A DNA stretch of 64,000 bases from Sorghum bicolor. Taxonomy: Eukaryota > Streptophyta > Magnoliopsida > Poales > Poaceae. The DNA is taken from the NCBI RefSeq assembly GCF_000003195.3, contig NC_012870.2, positions 4,332,501-4,396,500 on the forward strand, read 5' to 3'. Both the position numbers and the translations under genes were made by a program. Below, piece after piece: positions 34,472-47,084 of this stretch. The notes under the pieces are model-generated. The model did not search any database and was not told the DNA's origin. It was given only the letters and a program-made list of their open reading frames with translations. Each line of letters begins with the position of its first letter. The first letter of the stretch is position 1.

Positions 34472-36696
34472 CTACATCTTCATATCATCCTGACCAACTG
34501 CATTACCTGCACCGAGTCCCCCCTCATGCAGAAGGTCCTCCCAGAAATCATCATTTAACTCTGCAGTTGGCTTGCCATTAAGACGCTCAGAGCCACATGA
34601 AGAAACACCTTGTTGGACCTCGAAACCCTTTGCCTCCACAGATGAACTTCCCAGATCAGATGGCACACCATTGGCAAGTGATTCCACCGGCTCCAGTGGT
34701 TCAAACACTACCTGAGACCCTTGCTCCAGGCTAGAACCAGTGCCCATGCTATCAGCTTCAGGTCCCTGAACAATGCGGCGCCTTCTTTTCTTTGAGATGG
34801 CATCCTCAAGCTCCTTCCTCATCTCGCGCTGGGAGATCAGTTGACGCATAAAATCAGGGTTCTGCATGACTCGAGCCATGAATGCCATCATCTGCTGTTG
34901 CTTCTGCTCAGTATCTTGTAATTTCTCTTCCATGGCCTGTAGGTCTGACTTTGTATTTTGCTGCTCCTGCCTTAGCTTCACTACTTCAGTCATCAAGAGC
35001 TGTTTGTCCCTCTTCAGCTGATCAATCTCTTCTTCATACCCAAAGTGCCCTACCTCAAGGTAAGAGCCAAGAGATTGCTGATTTGGAGATGAGTGTGGAG
35101 GTTTCCGCCGCCTAATGTTTTTGAGAAGGTGCCTCTGACCTCTCAGAAACTCTTCATTAGCAAATTCCCATCTGTCAGGATCCACCTTTCTGAAGCCCTG
35201 CCAAAGCAATAATCCAGTCATCAGAAATATCAATCACCATTTTTCATTGAGGAAGAATTAACCGCTGAAATCATTTCAGGTTGGATAAAATGCCAAAATT
35301 AAGAGGAATCATGTGAAGAACCAATATTTCTTCAACCTATTATATTATTTTCACGCGAAGAATAGAAAACAAATCCCTCATCAAAATACTATCACAAGGC
35401 AAAATACAGGAAGATCAAAGACAATATGGAAGGACAAGAATTCATTTGGAAATTGTAGGTGATGACCTGCCTGCCTGCAAAATTTATATAATGCATCATT
35501 TTTAACAAAGTCGATCAATGTCATCAGACCTTCAGTACGGTGCCTGTGCTGTACATATATTATATCAACAACTACTGACAGGATGGAATTGTGCTGTACA
35601 TATATTATACCAGGCGCCAGCTTTAAAAGTTTTAGAAGATCGGAAAAACAAATTCCAGGCAATGGAAGTTTCAATATTCAAACCAGACCATTGCTCCAGG
35701 AAAATTACGCCACCCCTTAGATTTTACAGAAACACATGTGTTCCAACAAGCATGCACTGAGGAGCAACAAGCTTATGGTGAACAGCTGCTCCTGAAGGAC
35801 AATTCTGCATTATTTTCTATTATGCAGTCCATGGAAGATCTTAAAAGTAGTTTCTAGATTGTTAATATTCTTAACCACTAGCAGTGTCTGTGGTTAGATT
35901 GTTAGTATTCTTAAGCATCAACAGTGTCTATGGTTTACTTCAATGGCGATAACCAAATTAATCAAACATACTCTCTTCTGTGCAGTTTTTTTCCCTCGCA
36001 ATAATTTGGTTATTAGAGTTTATTTTTTGTTTCATAGGTTTTGACCAACTTTTAACTGGTGCCATCCTACTCCAAGGCATACTAAGTTCTTAATCAAAAT
36101 TAAACTGGATCCTGATTACCTTGCTTTGATTACTTCCACACAAAGTTGCAACTTAAGCACATATCTAAAGAAAAAGACGACACACATGCTATCATGCTAA
36201 CAATTAGGATTTTTCATGGCAAGTTGCATGAGTGCAACAGAGGGAGCATCCAATTTTCCCTGTTATTCAAAAATCACCATTGAGGAATGCTGGCAATTCT
36301 CAAACACTTAACTGTAATTCACTCCACAAACAAGGAAGTAGGATTTCAGCACACCGCATCATAGAACATGGGATCAAAACAACGATGGAGTTAACAACTT
36401 ACATAAGTATTGAGCTGCCGAACGAAGCTGGAGAAGTTGTTGTGCTTGAAATACCTTGGCAGCAGCACCGTCCCAAAGATATGAGGATCCCAAACTATGA
36501 AGCTATTGCTAGTGGCGCTCCATGACACAACGGCGTCCGTGGTTGGGTCATCAACCATGTCGTACGTCTTGGTAAGGAACGGTGGTGGGCCGCCGTCATG
36601 GAGCACATCCATCGGCCTAGGCTGGCCATTGGTAGCAACCACTGATGGCCGGCTCTCCACCTTGACAGAGTTCAACATCCCGTTCCCGTGGTTCAT
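34472..36696 (-). CDS. Heat shock transcription factor, class A2 type
   Basis: Two coding exons, 36696-36403 and 35197-34472, give 339 aa. The intron splits the DNA-binding domain after RQLNTY, the position conserved in plant HSFs. DNA-binding domain at about 36-130 ([13 protein letters not shown], then [20 protein letters not shown] and DRWEFANE). HR-A/B oligomerisation coiled coil at about 152-218 with the class A spacing. Nuclear localisation signal KKRRRR at 234-239. AHA activation motif DDFWEDLL at 314-321. These mark a transcriptional activator that binds heat shock elements as a trimer in the nucleus. The N-terminus ([13 protein letters not shown]) and AHA resemble HSFA2 members of cereals; the exact letter within A2 was not determined. 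It is head to head with the LIFEGUARD gene starting at 37905. Confidence 0.93.
35856..35940. repeat. Imperfect tandem repeat in the heat shock factor intron
   Basis: Two units, gattgttaatattcttaacc... and gattgttagtattcttaagc..., each end with agtgtct(g/a)tggtt. A second small duplication, ctgtacatatattata, occurs near 35548 and 35594 in the same intron. Confidence 0.7.
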
Positions 36697-37904
36697 GGTA
36701 GCCCCATCAACAGAGCAGACTTAGAACCTCGCCTCAACAGGAAGCAGATCTATGCATCAAATATTTGCAACCCCTTTGGGCTCTGCACCAGACACGGTTT
36801 ATATCTAAGCAAGTTGCTAGTCAGTATGTACTTGCCAACTGCCAAGCCTCAGATACTACAAGAAGACACGGTTCAGGCGTGACAAAAGCAAAGAAGTATG
36901 GGCACAAGAACAAGGTGCGGGGAAGCAGACAGGCGGCGAAATAAACCCACCCAGCTCTGTGAGGAACGCTTCAGTTCACCCCATCACGACGCGCGCGCAC
37001 CTAACAGCTGCTACAGCAGCAGAATCACTCGCGCAGTAGGCACAAATCAAAGCGCCCGGACATGTGAGCCGCACCAAGAGGAAGACACCGCGTGACCTCA
37101 CAGAACCCCTGACGCCGAACCAAAAGGGAGATCTCTTGGAGCAAGCTCATGCACCGATACCACGAACCAAATCAGAGGGGCATCGATTTGATTCCGGCGT
37201 GAGAAGGTGGAGCGGAAAGCGCCGCGCTTTTGACCCACAGCCCCGCAAAAGAAAACGCAGACGCCCCAAGTCCCCAACCTGCTCCGCTCCCTCTGCCCCC
37301 TTCTCCCCTGGAGCAAAACCAGCAGCACGGGCGCCCCCCGCACCGCACGGCGCCACTGCCTGAGACCGAGGTGAGCTCGCCGCGCGCTCAAGTGGCGGGA
37401 AGCGGCTCCCGCTTTTGGTCAGAGGAAAACAAGGAGGACAAGGGATCCGGGAAGAAGCGGTGGTGGGAGTGAGAAACGCAAATTGGGGATGGATTCCTCC
37501 GCACCTGGCACCTGCTGCGAGATTTGGTGGGTGAGAGAGCTCACAGCGAAGACGACGACGCGGCGACACCCGTCAGGCTCAAATGGGCAGACAGCGATGG
37601 CTGTTTGGGTCCACTCACCTGGCACGGACCGCATGTCTGGACCATAGCCACGGCCCGCATGTCTGCACGATGGGCCTGGTGCACACGCTGCATTCGGCCC
37701 ATGTCGCAATTGCCTTCTCTTCGAAGGCACCCCCGCATCGAGAAGGTCGTTTTGTCTTCTTCCCATCCAATCTCTCCAAGTACTCCCTGTCCAACTGTTC
37801 GTTTGCTTTCCGTCTTCGTCCTCTGTTTGCCCAGTTGTCGTTCGCGTCTCCGCCGGCCGGCCTACGAAACCCTAGCGAAGCGAGCGAGGGAGAGACTAGC
37901 GGCC
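36697..37904. promoter_or_regulatory. Shared intergenic region between divergent heat shock factor and LIFEGUARD genes
   Basis: About 1.2 kb separates the two start codons. The region from about 37050 is GC-rich and includes both 5' UTRs. The LIFEGUARD leader contains ccaatctctccaag and ends gagactagcggcc-ATG. No clear TATA box or heat shock element array was found by eye. Open frames in it are unsupported. Confidence 0.5.
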
Positions 37905-39991
37905 ATGTTCGGGTTCAGGAAGGCGGACCCGGACCTCGAGGCCGGCGGGGCCTCGCTGCTGTACCCGGGGATGACGGAGAGCCCCGAGCTGCGGTGGGCG
38001 TTCGTCCGCAAGATCTACGTCATCCTCGCCGTCCAGCTCGCCATGACGGCCGCCGTCTCCGGCTTCGTCGTCAAGGTGCCCGCCGTCTCCAACTTCTTCG
38101 TCTCCTCCAACGCCGGGATCGCGCTCTACATCTTCCTCATCATCCTGCCCTTCATCGGTAAGCCCAGCTCTCCCGCCTTTTGGGGGATTATTTTTCCCCG
38201 TGAGCTGAAATCGGTAACCTTTTGCGACGCAGTGCTGTGCCCTCTGCACTACTACCACCAGAAGCATCCGGTCAATCTTCTGCTGCTCGGCCTCTTCACC
38301 GTCGCCATCAGCTTCGCCGTTGGCATGACATGCGCTTTCACTAGCGGTAATTTGCTTGCTCTATGTCATAATAGGTGTGATAGCGTGAATGATTTTGTAC
38401 GGTTTGTCTAATTGAGCATCTCAAAACGGTTTTTGAGTTAATTGGTGATTGTAGTGAATGGGGGTTTCTTTTTGCATTAGGATTCCCCTTCTTTTAATGC
38501 TCCTTTAACCACATTGTTGGTCTAAACTTTGGTATACTTGATCATTCAGAAAATTTTGGCAAGCCAATCGACAGTAAACAAATCCTGTCTTAGCATTAAG
38601 GTCTGTTCTATTATACTGTCTTGAGCTGCTGGAGTCCTTTAGCACCTTGTCGACATCGATTTCAGCCGAAATAATATGATGTGCAACAAAACCTGCAAAA
38701 AGTGTGATTCATCTGAGTTCATAGATCTGTATTTAGATTACAGGTTCCAATGTGTTTAATATATGCTTTAGATCAACCTGCACAAATTTTGAACAAACAC
38801 GGTACTAGTTTGCCCTGTCCATTATTGTTGCCCTGTCCATTTTTGTTATGATAAACTATTAACCTTCATGTGTTTGTGGCTTAATCTCCAGACTTTAGGC
38901 ATAGGCATCTCTGTAATCTGCCCATCCAATAGCGAAAACTTTAGGCGTAGGCATTTGGTACGTTGCTCCATCTGTGGGTTTGATGACTGGTAATTCTTGT
39001 TGAAAGGTTGTTCCTAGTGGAAGCCTTTATTCTTTTTGCCTTTTGTGACAAGAAAACCAATGAGCAAAACCATCATTAGGTTTCTCCCTTTTACAAGTTT
39101 GTATTAGAGTTACATATCCTGTATTTGTTTCTGCCTCTATAGTTCTTTTGTGGGCATGGCATCAAAACTCCACGTGGCCATGGTTACGAACTTTTTGACA
39201 GTCTATAAACTAGCTTAGATGAATTTCATGGGACACTTCAACTCTTTAAATACACATGAGCGTAAGGTCCTAAACTTTGAATGGCCCTATGACATATTGC
39301 AGAAGTATGCAATGCGATCAGTTCCATTTGTGGCAATTTACTTCATCTACTGACTGGAATTCTGCCATGTTTGATTGCAATGTGCTTTGCTGATGTTCCC
39401 ATTTCGAGCAAGTTTGTATCAAGAAGGATTTTGTTCTCTGTGAAGGAGTTGATTGTCTGTTTGTTATGTGTGCAGGAAAAATCATTTTGGAGGCTGCCAT
39501 TCTTACAGCAGTGGTGGTGATCAGCTTAACTGCTTACACTTTCTGGGCTGCAAAGAGGGGCCATGATTTCAACTTCCTTGGTCCCTTCCTATTTGCTGCT
39601 ATCATGGTGCTCATGGTGTTTTCACTAATCCAGGTTGGATGGATCTACCTTCATTCCCATTAAGTATTTCTATATCTTTATTAAGATATTTTTAACTTGT
39701 GGTGGATTTTGAATGCATCATCTAATTAATTATTTGCTTATATGCTGAATTATGCATCATACTAATAGAGATTTTGCTGTGCAGATCTTTTTCCCGCTGG
39801 GTAAGGTATCTGTGATGATATACGGTGGATTGGCGTCACTTATCTTCTGTGGATACATCATCTATGACACGGACAATATCATCAAGCGCTACACCTACGA
39901 TGAATACATATGGGCTGCTGTATCACTCTACCTCGACGTCATCAACCTGTTCCTGTCTCTGCTGCAGCTGCTGAGGGCAGCTGATAGCTGA
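37905..39991 (+). CDS. LIFEGUARD / Bax-inhibitor-1-like membrane protein, copy 1
   Basis: Four exons, 37905-38157, 38233-38346, 39476-39633 and 39785-39991, give 243 aa with all phases consistent. It starts MFGFRKADPDLEAGG; PELRWAFVRKIY precedes the first of about seven membrane segments. The C-terminal core IIYDTDNIIKRYTYDEY (about 200-216) and YLDVINLF (224-231) carry the aspartates (D203, D205, D226 by my count) that in related BI-1 proteins form a pH-sensitive calcium-leak site. Plant LIFEGUARD proteins sit in the ER, tonoplast or plasma membrane and dampen cell death and alter fungal susceptibility; this is family knowledge. A second paralogue follows at 47085 on the same strand. The third exon is preceded by a 1.1-kb intron. 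Confidence 0.95.
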
Positions 39992-40689
39992 GCTCGTCAA
40001 GCTTTCACTTGTTCTCACGTACATTTGTGTATATCACAAACTCTGTAATGCTCATGGATACTCCAATTTATAATTAGATTCTATCGGTGCTACCTTAGTT
40101 CAAATTTATGTCTACCTTAGCGGTTAAGAATAATTTTGTGCATGCAACTGCCAATAGTCCAAGACTGTTTGCTTGCCTATTGTGCTGGATATAGATGCCC
40201 ATCGGGCCGTGCCGTGCCTACCCCGGGCCGCGCCGTGCCGTCGTGCTGGCTGGGCTGTGCCATCACCGTGCCTCGTGCTAGGGGTATGGCCCAAGGCACG
40301 GCCCGCGGGCTGTCGGGCCGGCCCGAAGGCACGGCGGGCCACCGGGCCAAGGTCGTGTCAGGTCAGTAGCAGACCTATATTTTATTTTTTTGTTTAGAAT
40401 TAGCAGGCTACATTTCTTAACATGCCAATTAGGATGAATGAATGGGTCAACACATCTACATTTTTTTTAAGAATTAAAAAGCTATATTTTTTATTAGGCC
40501 ATTAAGTATCGGGCCGTGCCTGAGTCATGCCACGGGCCATGGTGGTGGCCCAAGCATGGCCCGGTAGTTGCTGGGCCGTGCCCGGGCCGGGCCACGGGCT
40601 GCATGGCCAACTATAGTGCTGGACGGCAGATCGGTTGTCCCAAAGTGGATTATTCCATCCTATTGCTTGTCTATTGTGTGGCCAGGCCA
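39992..40689. repeat. GC-rich repeat with gggccgtgcc / ggcacggccc motifs
   Basis: Two GC-rich blocks (about 40195-40370 and 40505-40615) are full of gggccgtgcc, ggcacggccc and gggccgggcc in both orientations, separated by an AT-rich spacer. Similar phrases flank them (gcctattgtgctggatatag, left; ctatagtgctggacgg, right). This pattern is seen in non-autonomous grass DNA transposons, but termini could not be fixed. The first 150 bp is probably the 3' UTR of the LIFEGUARD gene. Confidence 0.45.
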
Positions 40690-41160
40690 AAGAAACCATC
40701 CAACGTATTTTAATCTCTTTATTTTCGTTGGCATGTCTCGGTCTTGGTTTTGCAGGAGCTTGGACTTTTGGACCATTGCACCTGGTACTAACGCAAAACG
40801 TTTCAGCAGCTGATGGTGTATTGTTGTCAAGGGGATATACAAAGAAATGTCGAAATGATTTAACACTTTAGTCTTCTCGGTTGTTTGGGAGCTATGGAAG
40901 CATTAAAATTCATGCGTAAGGGTGTAAAGCCCAAATGCGCAAATGGTTCTCCTGCAAGCGGTAAATAATGAGAGCCCTTTGATGCTTTTGTAGGAGCTTC
41001 TGCTCTCCAGGAGCTACACCTTCTATTGCTCCATTACATTGGTTTGAGTCTTTCTGGTTCTGGTCATTTGTGTTTGTGTTTTGGGGAACAGATTTTGTCT
41101 TTGCTCTTTTTTTTGGTCTATCTAAAATTCTTAATGCCTTAATGAAATGATACACAACTC
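40690..41160 (+). mobile_element. LINE 3'-end remnant
   Basis: The plus strand at about 40810-40920 reads, with two in-frame stops, as the C-terminal LINE ORF2 motif FNTLV..SVVWELWKH.NSCV. It is followed by tctaaaattcttaatgcc and an A-rich tail. The 5' limit is arbitrary. Non-functional. Confidence 0.5.
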
Positions 41161-41371
41161 TCCTATAGTTCTACTTCGTTGAAGAAAAGAAAGACAAATA
41201 ATGTGATATAATTGCAATGCCAAATATAACAAATGCATTTGTCGGGTACGGCATGGAGAAGGCACTTGTACTGTGTGGCAGAACCACCCTAATTATATGG
41301 CCCACATGCACTTGACATTGTCCTTAAGACCTCTGACTACTGCACATGAGAGTCATATAACTTGGATAGTC

Positions 41372-44300
41372 TGTCGGGTGCCCTCGGAGGACCCCGAATC
41401 ATCCACATTTTAACTCGTACAGGATCAACATGGAGTTACCACAACATTACAACATTTGTTACAAAAATAACTTACATCAGAGTGCGGAAGATTTATAACT
41501 TAATTTACAACATATGATGAAGTATAAACTTAACTAAATTTCCAAAAGGTGTATAGAGTAGCGGAAGCATCTTAGGTGAAGCTTCTAAGGTAGAAGAGGT
41601 GGATAAATCATGTCGCGCCCACCGACATGACCTCCATTAGCAGACTAAGTCAGCACCTGCAACAGGGGTTATAAAACCCTGAGTACAAAAGTACTCAACA
41701 AGACTTAACCGACTAGAAAAGAGGTGAAGACTCAGGTATGCAGGCTATAGGGATTCAAGGTAAAGCTTTATCAAGATAAAGCATTTCTTTTGCATAAAAG
41801 CTTACTAAGATTAAACCTACTTTCAAGTTTTAACTCAAGGTTATCATTTATGACTAACCAAAACTATTATCAAACTTGCATAAGCATACCACATCTTTCT
41901 CATACCAAAGATTCACTTGTTACTACGATGATGGTGTGAGGATTGAGGCTCCATATCCGAGGAAACACGGCGATTCGAATCGATTAAACCCAGCTGGGGA
42001 TTCAGTACCACACGACATATGTAGAACTTAATCTTGCATATGTCAACCTTTTCTATAGATCCTCCCATACAAGAACGGGTCCAGCGTCACCCGAGAGTAC
42101 AGTACACCACCATCCTACAGCCAATCTAGATGTTTCCCGGTCATCTCAGATCCGTAAGGTGGGTACACGCTACTCTCGCCATCTCTCCACTCCCAGTACG
42201 CGGTTAGCCGTTCTCAAGTATCGGAATAGCTATAGGTAAGGCTTACCGCCGCATGTGGGCTGTACTCAAAGTTCTCAATCACAACAGGCCAATCAACGGT
42301 ACGGTCCTTAATCGACTCAGTTGGAGACACTACTTTAAGACTCCATTCTTAAAGCAAGTCCACCGACCGGTCTCAAGTTGAACATTATTGACCTTAAAAG
42401 TATTCCACAACAACCCTTCAAACTTTCTCATTTGAAAACCTATCTCATAAGCAGGGCTAAGCATACTAAGCATTTTCATAAAGCGAGTACCAAGGTTAAT
42501 ATTGAAATCATCAAGGTAGATAATGCAGCAAATAGGATTCACTCAACTCCTATTCACCTAATGCATCATATTAACTCAAGTGATATAAATAACTTTATGA
42601 AAATACAAGGATAGGGTTTAATGTCCGGGGCTTGCCTTGGCCGGAAGGGAAGTCCGACAACTCAGCAAAACCAGATGGATCCACAAACTCGGAAGCAACC
42701 CACTGAGGATTAGATTCCTCCGGAGCGTAGTCTACACGTAGAGTTGCATATGCATGATCAATGAGATGTTCATGACATGATAAAGACAGGTTACAAGTTC
42801 TTGGATGATAACAACAAACATAACTACCTCGAGTACAATTTACCTTCGCGGTATAGAAACAACTAACTTAGCTACCCAAAAACATAGATTACTTCTAAGC
42901 AAATTTTATCATCTTCATTAAGTAAGGTTGTGTAGCTATCAGACAACAAAGATTATTTATATGAAATAATCTATAACCAGGGAGCATATCATGCCAAGTA
43001 ACCACTGGTTGTCAATCAATCCCAAAGATCAATCAAAACCTAAAATGATTAGGTTTTCTATTTATCTAAATAAATTCTTAATTAAATATTAATGGCAGTA
43101 ACTAAGTATTAACATCAAACAATAATTAAGTGCCAAAGGTCATAAAAGATAATGACCTCAGGTCATCACACAATCCCAAAAGCACTCAAATTCTAATTTG
43201 GAAATTAAGCTAAAGGCTAGCTAAAAACAAACAACTCTATTTGCACACATAACCGGGACAGCAGCATATACACAACTTCATTCAACCATAATTAGAGATC
43301 CAAACATCCAATAAAGGTGATATTAGACTTTCTGGAAAGCTTAGATAATTTTCTACAACTTTGTTATTATCTTCGAAAACTGATTTAATAGATAACATGG
43401 CCAAACAGTATGAATAAACAATTCTGTCCAGACCTTGGACAGAATCAGACATTAAGCTTCATACATCTATAACCAGAGTTCTAGATCACCAAAATTCATG
43501 ATCCATAACATTTTGGAAAGCTTATGAACATTACTACAATTCATCTTTTATCATGAAAGCATGATTCATAATTTTAGTAGGTTGAAATTGCACAACTACA
43601 GAAACTGATCCAGAATTTGACAGAGAGGAACCATTTCTGAAACTTAAATTTAAACAGGCATAACTCAGAAAATATAGGGCCAAATGCCACCAAAATTTAA
43701 CACCAGGTAGATACATGAATTATATACAACTTTGCTATAGACAAGTTTCATATCCAACATCATTTACCTAGAGAAATTCATAATGTTCCAGAAACTGTCC
43801 AGAAATCACTAATAATTTAATTATAGACAAATAACATTTCATTAATGTTTCAAACTTGGACCTGGGCAAAACCCAGCTCACAAATAGTTGAAATATATCA
43901 AAGAGATACTAGAAAACATCATGGTCATCCCTAAATAAATTCCTTTCATGTTTTTATTAATTTATTTAGGTAAATAGACAAAGTAATAACCATGTATCAA
44001 AAGTATATAGTAAATTCTGAGAAAACTACAGCAGCTCATATATGTTCTCCAAAGTCTACTGTATTAATTTCATGCCATTTGTATAAGTATAGCAATTTCC
44101 ATGAAAAAGATAAATTGCCATCACAAGAAAGCATGTAACAGCAAGATAATTAAGAAACTCGACATTTTCTACAAACACATAACTAAATTATGTATCTATA
44201 TGATATAACAACCACATATAAAGGTACAGAAACCATATTTTACATTTATTTATTTTTATTTTAATTGTAAACTATTTAATAAGCACTAAACAAGATAAAT

Positions 44301-46164
44301 TAATAACTTCAACATATATCATCCAATGAATCTAAAAACTTAACCACAGCACACACACATAATCATTAATCTACCATAAAAGTTTCATCTTAAAAGAAGC
44401 TATACAGCAATAGATATGAATTTCTTCCCTTTAAGCATAATTAAAAGACATAAATCATAACTAATTATTTTACTACAAAACATGGTCAGTTTCATATTTT
44501 TAATAAACACTAGACATCTCAAGGAGCACAACAAAATTTGGTTCACCAAAATTGAAGTTACCAAACTCCAGATATGAATTTTCAAAGATTCAGCAAAACA
44601 TCTACAAACAAGTCCTTATAGCACTATTCACCTGAGTCACAGTCTCTGCAATTAGACCCCTGGAGAACATCAAATTGTCGCGCGAAGTCCCTGGCCACGA
44701 ACTGAAAACAGAGGAGCTCGCCGGAGATCGCAGTTTCGACGTTGGGGTGCTCGTCGGCGGCAGTGGAGCAGCGGGGGAGTTCACTTGGACTCACGCACAC
44801 CCTCTGGTTCCCTCTACTTGGCCAGAGGTGGTCTGTGGAGGCATGGCCACGTGAACAGCGGCACTGGCGGAGCTCTGGACGGGGCTAGGGGAAAACTTGG
44901 CGCTCCGGCCGCCGGGAAGGCGAGGGGACGAGTTGGGGAGCATCAGGGGCTCATCACGACTTCGTCAAGCTGCTCAGAACTGGTGGAGAAGCACGGAGGA
45001 GGGCTGGCCACGTGAAGCGCCCACGGCGGCGCTTTCGGCCGGAGTTGGGGAAGAAGAAGAAGCTCCAGCGATTGGGCGGGTTAGAGGGCGTGCTAGGGAG
45101 CGCTCTGGGTTCGCAAGAGTGCGGCGAAAGTGGTGGAAGGCTCAATTTGGTGAGAGAGGTGTTGAGCACGACGAATTTGAAGGGGAAGGGCGTCGGGTTT
45201 CTTTCGGTCATGGACAGCAAACAGACGACGTCGCCCACGTCGATGCTCAGAAAGGAGAAAGGAGCGAGGCTATGACGTCCACGTCGCTTGGCGACTCTGG
45301 CAGCAAGCAGCTGCGTGCCCTCACGCTCGCAGGCGGCGCTGCGCGAGCGGTGGCCGCGCTTGGACAGAGCGCCGAGGAGCATATCGGTTACTGTAGACGT
45401 CCATATCCTCCCCATTCTGTCCTTTAGCAAAAACAGCCAAAGTTTGAACTAAAGCCAAAATTTCACCAAAATAAAAGTTGTACAAAATTTTGTGAACTAC
45501 AAAACATCTTTTGGTGGCCAGAGCCAATTCTGCGTGGAAAATGACGAATTTGACAAAACAGTTTGAATTTCAAATCCCAAATTGGGGGAAATTCCAAATT
45601 TTGAATTGGAGCAAATTAGAATTTCCAAAATTACTTTTAATTTTTCCAAACAACTTGAAAAACTCCCAACATGAAAGTTGTTCAACTTTTTGAGCCCTAC
45701 AACTTTCATGTTGACCACTTTTCAAAATTCCAAATAGATTTTGAATTGGGGATTCAAATCGGAAAAGGGGACAATTTCTGGAAAATTGTATTTTCAAAAT
45801 TACTTTAAATTTTGTATTGAAACTCCAAAAACTCAAAACACCAAAGTTGTACATCTTGACAAGACCTACAACTTTTCTTTTGAACTCAACCTCAAATTTT
45901 GCTTGGTTTTTGAATTGCACAAAAGGGGGTAAAAGCTATGTTTGAAATTAGGTTTTTTTTTTTTTACCACCCTCCTTAACTAGGGATTAAACAACCATCA
46001 TGAGCATCACTTCACCAGATAAACACACTTTAATTCCCTAAGCACAATCAACCAAAATAAACTTATTTTAGGTTGATGCATAATAATGTGCTTAACAAAT
46101 ATGCTTTGCAATGCTTATGATGACATGATCCATTTTTAGTGTTCGTAACATCAGGGATGTTACA
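41372..46164 (-). mobile_element. Probable solo LTR (about 4.8 kb) or LTR-derived remnant
   Basis: Read on the minus strand the block begins TGTAACATCCC (46164) and ends GCACCCGACA (41372), the TG...CA form of an LTR. The last 350 bp contain the phrase ttgagtacttttgtactcag..., which I recognise from LTR ends common in grass genomes. There is no gag, protease, integrase or reverse transcriptase sequence and no internal LTR pair. The middle (44600-45420) is GC-rich with open but low-complexity frames. 45430-45930 contains repeated inverted words (caactttcatgttg, aacatgaaagttgttcaac). Flanking pentamers TAGTC and TACTG are not identical, so a solo LTR is inferred, not proven. Confidence 0.5.
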
Positions 46165-46503
46165 TACTGCATCTGAAGTCTCTGACTTTCTATGATATTT
46201 GTGTGAAGTGATCTATGATGATTGCGATCCTAAAAACTTGTGTTGAGAAGGATGATATCTAGTGGTTTAGTTTTAAAACTATGAAAACTATGGTAATTTC
46301 TAACATTAAGAGTGTCCTCAGCAAGTAGGCCTGAAATCCTAGCAAATCATGCGCTTGCACCTTTAGTTATCGAGTAAAACCCGGCAAATTCTTCTTTTCT
46401 GAGGGATATATGCTTGAGCTTTGCGCATCAGAATTTCCTTTTGGCACCGTAGAAAAATAAACGTTTGGTTTCTTATTAGGAAGTTACAGTAACCCAACAG
46501 TAA

Positions 46504-46745
46504 GGCCTCGTTTAGTTCTAAAAAATTTTAGGAAATCGACACTGTAGCACTATCGTTTGTATTTGACAAATATTGTCCAATCATAGGCTAATTAGGCTCA
46601 AAAGATTTGTCTCGTCAATTCCGACCAAACTGTGCAATTAGTTTTTATTTTCGTCTATATTTAATACTCTATGAATGCGTCTAAAGATTCGATGTGACGG
46701 GGAATTAAAAAATTTTACAAATTTTTTTAAGAACTAAACAAGGCC
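46504..46745. mobile_element. Family A MITE, target duplication TAA
   Basis: Ends GGCCTCGTTTAGTTC and AGAACTAAACAAGGCC are flanked by TAA at 46501-46503 and 46746-46748. It lies about 340 bp upstream of the second LIFEGUARD start codon. Confidence 0.88.
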
Positions 46746-47084
46746 TAAGACTGCAGATCGGGACTACTGAATTACATTACATCACATGATAAATAAAATG
46801 ACCAGCCGGGAAAAGCTATTACAGTTTGAGCGCACCAAGAATAGAAGCCCTCCTGCCGTTGCCGCCATCTTTCTCCACCACCCAAAAAAAGGTTCCGACA
46901 CGCCTAAACATCCCTCCCCCAGCGCAGCGCAGCCCACCTAGGCTATCAATAGCCGACGAGGCGCGAGAACCGACGACCACCGGCTGCTCGCCGTCTCTCT
47001 CTAGCTCGGGGGGCACGCGCGCGCGGGAGACAGAGACCAGCCGATCGTCAGGCGGCCAGCAGCAGCAGGGGCCGGCAGCCAGCC

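Noticed and set aside
37896..38267. Minus-strand acidic frame opposite LIFEGUARD exon 1 (and the similar 47432-48016)
   Set aside because: Asp/Glu/Val-rich frames antisense to membrane-protein exons are codon-bias artefacts.
44897..45430. Open frames of 158-176 codons in the GC-rich centre of the probable solo LTR
   Set aside because: Both strands are open, the products are low-complexity, and no gag or pol signatures were seen.
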